The translations under genes were made by a program, and so were the position numbers. Of a stretch of DNA of 64,000 nt, positions 53,601-59,600 are shown piece after piece (position 1 is the stretch's first letter; every line of letters begins with the position of its first letter). Below the pieces are notes generated by a model. The model was not told the DNA's origin and made no database searches. It saw nothing but the letters and a program-made list of their open reading frames with translations. Source of the DNA: Chrysaora quinquecirrha (taxonomy: Eukaryota > Cnidaria > Scyphozoa > Semaeostomeae > Pelagiidae); the NCBI GenBank assembly GCA_014526335.1, contig JACTAT010000032.1, forward strand, positions 9,451,237 to 9,515,236. The letters run 5' to 3'.

Positions 53601-56600
53601 CCTTAAAACAACAGAAAGCAGCTTACTAGCTGCCAAACCTGAAGTTAACATTGACGCACGACTTTGGCTTGATTGCCGTCTTAAAATCTCTCAGTATTTA
53701 TCAGCTTGTGTAAAGATTCCCTTGGACGATGCCCCATTGGAAGCTGAATCCGTAATCGGATCTACCTCCTACCATATCGAGCAAGGTTTGGTCGAATCGG
53801 ATGCATTGGGGGATTGTGAGCTTCAATCAAAGTTTACTATGTTGCAGATTTATAGATCTCTGTACACTGGCGAGGAAGCCAGCATTATCATACAAAATCT
53901 TCAGGTATGCAAAGCCAGTTTCAGAGTTTACACGCTTTTTTATGGCGCAAATGCTAACCACTACACTACGCTACTCTCTGATCGCGATCAATCGCAAAAT
54001 GTCGCAGGTTCAAAGCATGTACTGTTGTATCCATTCCTACCAGTCTCTAATTTTTCGTCCAAAACTTGCATCTGGTATTACTAGTCTTGCCTCGGGCTTT
54101 CTGGTTTGCCAGGCTATTATGACATAAAATTGATAGAGCACAGTCCAGAAAAGGGCAAACCTTCCTCCAGCTGGCAGCCGTGGAGCTGTGGCTTTCTCTG
54201 GACTCTTAGATACAATAATTCAATAATATTTCTTTTGCAGGAACTTGTTTGTAACTTGTCTTCGTTGCCTGTCCTGTCACATGGGTCTGAAGTATTACTC
54301 ACTGATGCAAAGATACTCATTGCCGACCTTAATACCACAGCAGGAATGGTATCACATTTGGATGCCACTAAAATGTATACAGAGATCATTGAAGGCGTCT
54401 TAAGACAGGTATTATATAGAATTCTACCTTTCTTACAGAATCTATGCAGATTATTGTATTGCCCCTGAAAGTGCTGCCAAAAAGCTGAAGGTTGTACATA
54501 CAAATTTGAAGGGTCTTAAGTCGCGGCTTTGGCTATACATACGTGTATGTTATAATTGCCTTGACTGGGATTCAAACCAGTGACCTTCTGGACAACAAGC
54601 CAGTTGACTACTCCACTGCACTAAACAGTATGTACAATATGTATCAATATCGAATGTACGTATGTACAGTATATATCAATATCCAGGAACGATCCTCTAT
54701 CAGCTACAACTACATATAAATAATATATTTGTCATGAATGGCGAACACTAGGATAGATTTTTCCACAAGTGGCATACCACAATAGATGGGATTCGAACCT
54801 GGACTGCATGATCAGACAGCCAACGACGTTTCCACTGAGCTATAGAGCTCAATGAAATCGCCAAGTAACTCTCTGAGTCTTACAGCCCGAAGCTCTTCTC
54901 TGCTTAACATAAGTAACTTTTTTAAATTGCTATTCCATAGACGGAAATTTTTTTTAGTTAATGTACTTGGGCAACAACATCATTCCTGATGATCTGACTT
55001 TCGAAAGACCTTTGAAGAACATCTACCATGATCATTTAGAAAGTCTTGCTGCTGTCAAGCTCAGACTGGGTAAAATTAAAGCGACAAGCAATGGCAATAC
55101 TGGAGATATTGAGTTGCTTGTTAAGCACTGGAATAATGCTGATTCCTGTCTATCTGATGCCTTAGAAATACAACGAACTGCAGCCAAAGAAATACCTTCT
55201 ATTGAAACTGAAATCATTTTTATTAAAGGTAAAATGTGTACAACTTTTCTAGATCTATTAGCTGAAACCAAATTATCGCTCATCAAACCAGGACTAATAC
55301 AAAACCGGGATTGCTCTGTGGTAAGAGTTTTCTGCAAAAGAAATAGTAATGGTTAAATTTTAGGACAAAAACGTTTTTTTTTTCACGACGTTTTAGAAAC
55401 GGTAGATTTAGGCCATTAGGCCCCATGCCAAACGATCAAACATTGCTGGTCCAACATTTCAAATTTACTTTACAACAAATGTTTGACCGTTTGACCATGT
55501 CCAAAACATTGCTGTCCAACAACGATGTTATTGCTAATGCTCAAGCACTGACGCCTTGCTAAAAAATGTTGCTAGCTGGTGAAATGTTGCAAGTTGTTGC
55601 AGTTTGTCAAAACAAAAGAAATGTTTGACAAACAATATTGGAAAGGCGGCCAAGCGATTTAACATTGCTTGACAAGCAAAAACAAACAAAATTTGTGGTT
55701 GATGTTTGTGAAAAAATTCAAAAACATTTTTTCCTTGACGCGTGCAAAAATGTTGGACGAGCAATGTTTTGGACATAGCCAAACGGTCAAACATTTTGCT
55801 TGACAAGGAAATCTCGAATGTTGGACCAACAATGTTTGATCGTTTTGCCAGGGCCTTACACCCTGACATCACTTTTCAGGCAATGTTTGTGGCATCACAT
55901 TGACAGGCAATGTTTTGTGACATGGCCAAGTGATCAAACAGTTTGCATGCCCCTAAAATTAAAATTGTTTCCAAAACAATGTTTGATGGTTTTTCCAGGG
56001 CCTCAGAATTGTGGAAATTATTTGTTGCTCGCAGTATGTTATACAGCTGAATTTGCAAAATTAAATTTCAGAATGCTTCTATATTCCAGGATTGATAATG
56101 CGGCAGTTGTTTGAGTTTGAAAAGGTCACTCTAAAAGAGGCTGTTGAGGCTCTGATCGAGGCTGTAAAGTTGTCTTCCCGCCATGCCCAAGACTTAAGGT
56201 AAGTAGCTAAACCATATGGCAAAACACGCTGCATCGCAGCGTTTTCGAATAATCCCCGCCGTAACATTTAACAATTCGAAACCTGCGGATATTGAAAATC
56301 GAATTTCACCAAATACGTTAGAAAAATATAGGCTGCACAGGCAAACGCGAGAAATTTGGAGGAGAGAACACTTACCACCCGCTTTTCCCTTTCCTAGACA
56401 CTGAGACAGAACATGTATGGTTCAACATATCGGGTTGGCCAAAACGTAATTTCCTATAATAATCACTATGTTTGACTAACATAACACAACATTGTCAAGA
56501 GATAGATGTCAGCGACTAACGACTGACGACTTGCTAATGGCTAGGCCTACATTCGGTCTCTACAAGTCCTGGGTTCTAGTTTCTACTTTGTATTACGTCA

Positions 56601-59600
56601 TTGTTCTTTTGCTACTTCATTACAACTCCCAAACTAAACACTTGATTTAATATCTTTCTTGTCACAAAATCTGACCAAGCGTGAACCAGGTGAACTACAG
56701 CCTAATAAACGTCTCTTTTTTTCAGCATGATGCGCCAATTGTATCTTGAACTTGCATCAGCCTATATTTCCTTCTATGAGAGATCTGAAGCTCTACATTT
56801 GAAAAGCGAGAAACAACGTCAATTGGAAGAAGGTGATAAAGACAGAGACCGGACAGCAGGGTCTGCAAAATCCAGCTCAAATTCCAACACGAGTATGGGA
56901 AAACAGACACAACAACAACAGAAAGCTTTGCAGGCAAAGCGTGACAAAGAAGCCCGAGCTAGAGAGAAGCAGCGACAGAGTATTCGCAAAGCAGCTTGGG
57001 TAGCAGTCAGAACTGCCGGTGCCATTGCGAAGGCGCAGAAAAAGCTTGAAATGCTTACGACTGACGCTGTTGTTGTGTCCGATGAAATGAAAGAAATCTC
57101 AGCACCGGAATTCAGCCTGTTCGAGATTTTCAAAACCGATTCGATTATTCGAGATACCGATACCGGATTACTTATTAGCAGCAGCGGAATGGTATTGTCT
57201 GAGAGCCAGTCCGGAAAGCCCGGATCATACCAATTCACCTGGTTGAACTTAGTCAATTATTTGAAGAACCTCAAACGGTTAACTGGGTATGCTGCGATGG
57301 GCTTTGGATCTGGATCGAAATTATGCGTCCGTACAGCATTTAAGACAAGCCGGACTGTACTCAAGCTTGCAGTGGTTCATCGTTTTCTGCAAGAGAATTT
57401 GATTATTTACGACAAAGAATGTTGCCCTATTTTGCCGGTTGAGTTCTTCCTTAGTCATTCCCTAACTCTTGCTCCGGTCGGAACTGTTCCGTCAATTACC
57501 GTAGTTGCAGATACAGAAGACTTTGATGCGAAGCGAGGTGAAAAAGTGTCGCCATCTGACAACACTGCAGAAGGACCAAGACCAGTGAGTCCCAGGGAAG
57601 ATGATGTCAACCCGCAAGGTATTAATGATGCTATGCCATCTTTCAATAATTGCATTTGAAGAGTAATAGATCTTTTCAAAGAGGTCTGAGTCGGTGCGGC
57701 ATTTTTCTGGAAGATGGCTGACATCTTAAGTATGGGAATCCTCTCCAACGATCAGGATTGCGGTCGTTTTAAGAGAGATTGCGCAGCAAATTTTTCTCAA
57801 ATGCACAAATAATGGAAGAAAAGAGTGAAAATTAGTCTGGTGCAATAAATGTTTGAAATATCTGCATAAACTTATGAACAAGATGGAAGTAAGTCAAAAA
57901 AGGAAAATACTTTATTAAATGCCTCCTTGAGCAGATAAACTGGGACTTGAGTCTTGCCTTTCACTTTTACTCCAATTCCTATTGTCAAAACAGTTGAAGA
58001 AGTTGAAGCACAATTGGCTGCACTCTCTCTGCTATAGCAGCCACAACACTGGCCATTGCACGCAGTGCAATCTTCCAGAAAAATGTCGCGCCAATCTAGA
58101 CCTCTGTGAAAAGATCTATCGCTAAATTGATGTTGTAAAGTACATGTATACTAGAAGTTGGGGCAAATAACACAGTTAAGATTCTTTTGATTATCCTTCC
58201 CCAAAGTAAGCTCGAGCGAGTGTACAAAGCACTTTTCGAAAGGCCACATCCGCTATGGCAGTGTTATATGGGACAGCCTGACTCAAACAAAATTAAGAGC
58301 ATTTACAATGTCTTCAAACACGAGCTAAAAGTATTATTCAGTCCGCCAAATACAAAGATGCTTGGACTCTTCAATGGCTCTCTCCAAAGCTTGTGGTGTC
58401 AATAGCTCAGCGATATTCAGTTTGAGCCCCAGCCAGCCAGGGTCGAGGTCTCGTTAGTTTATCTACCCCTTAGATCCTACTGGCGCTAAATACACCCCAT
58501 ACATACAGGGCCTCTTTTAACATAGTAACTAGGGGGCAAATGCCCCCTTAGTCCCTATCATTGCCCACCTAGTTTCATAAAGTTGCCCCCCTAGTACAAT
58601 GTCTTCTCAAAAGAAAACTGCCAAGTAAAGGCATTCTAGGCCAATCTCGAGGCCAATTAGGAACATCTCTGGGGCCCTGTACGCCGTCAGTGCATTCACA
58701 GCCAGCTGTAGCATCAGTGTAACTTGTACGGTATAAATTCTCAACTGAAGTACAGATGCCACCTTGTTATTTCTCCAGCTCTGCACGACTGGTTGTGCAT
58801 GAATTCCCGACAAAAAGACTAAGAGAAGAATGAACTTGCCAAGACTGGGCTCACAGTCACACTGTGAAATAAAGCGCTGAATACTCTTAGGTGCTTATTT
58901 GCTTGGGGTTGGAATAGGATGGGGTTCGGGGGTTGGAACAGCATTCAGGATCAAGTTGGCGGGGGGTCAAAATAAACGGGGATTGGGATTTGTTTCCCAG
59001 CCTTGTCAGGTAACTGCTGTGATGCAATGCGAACATGAAGGGCCCTTCTTGTATTTAAAAGCTTAGGCAATCTATTGTTCTAACAAACAGAGTGTATAAG
59101 TGAAATTTCATACCAAGAAAGTCTCAGTGAAATAAGTCAAGAATATCGACACCAATATTAATGCAAATCTTCATAAGCCGGGGGTCCTAATAGGAGCGGG
59201 GGGTCTGAAATTTTTCAAAAATTGATTAGCGAGGAGGACTGCAGTTAGGTACCTGGGAGTACTGCGCAACCCCGTCCCCAGGGTGAATAGGCCTCTGCGT
59301 GAAACTCCGCTGTCCATATTCGACCCTGGTATCGGCCTTGTCTATTCGCAATTTGATTAGCTGTTCGAACAATAGAAATTTTAAGTGAAGTCACAGTTTC
59401 TTCAAAATTTCACACCAAAATAGGCCGAAAACTACGTGAATAACATGTCTATAAACGGAAAAAACGATGCTACATGAGATATTGTATCTTGTATTACAGT
59501 TATCAATGAAATTCTTTGCATTTATTTGCTAAGAACATATGCTTTCGGAATCTACACCTTGTTTTTATGCCTAGGCCAAACTTGCCAGTATTTTGGCCGA

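Noticed and set aside
54117..54503. 128-codon ORF on the - strand
   Set aside because: Antisense shadow of exon 46 and its flanks.
56819..57256. 145-codon ORF on the - strand
   Set aside because: Antisense shadow of the large exon 49.
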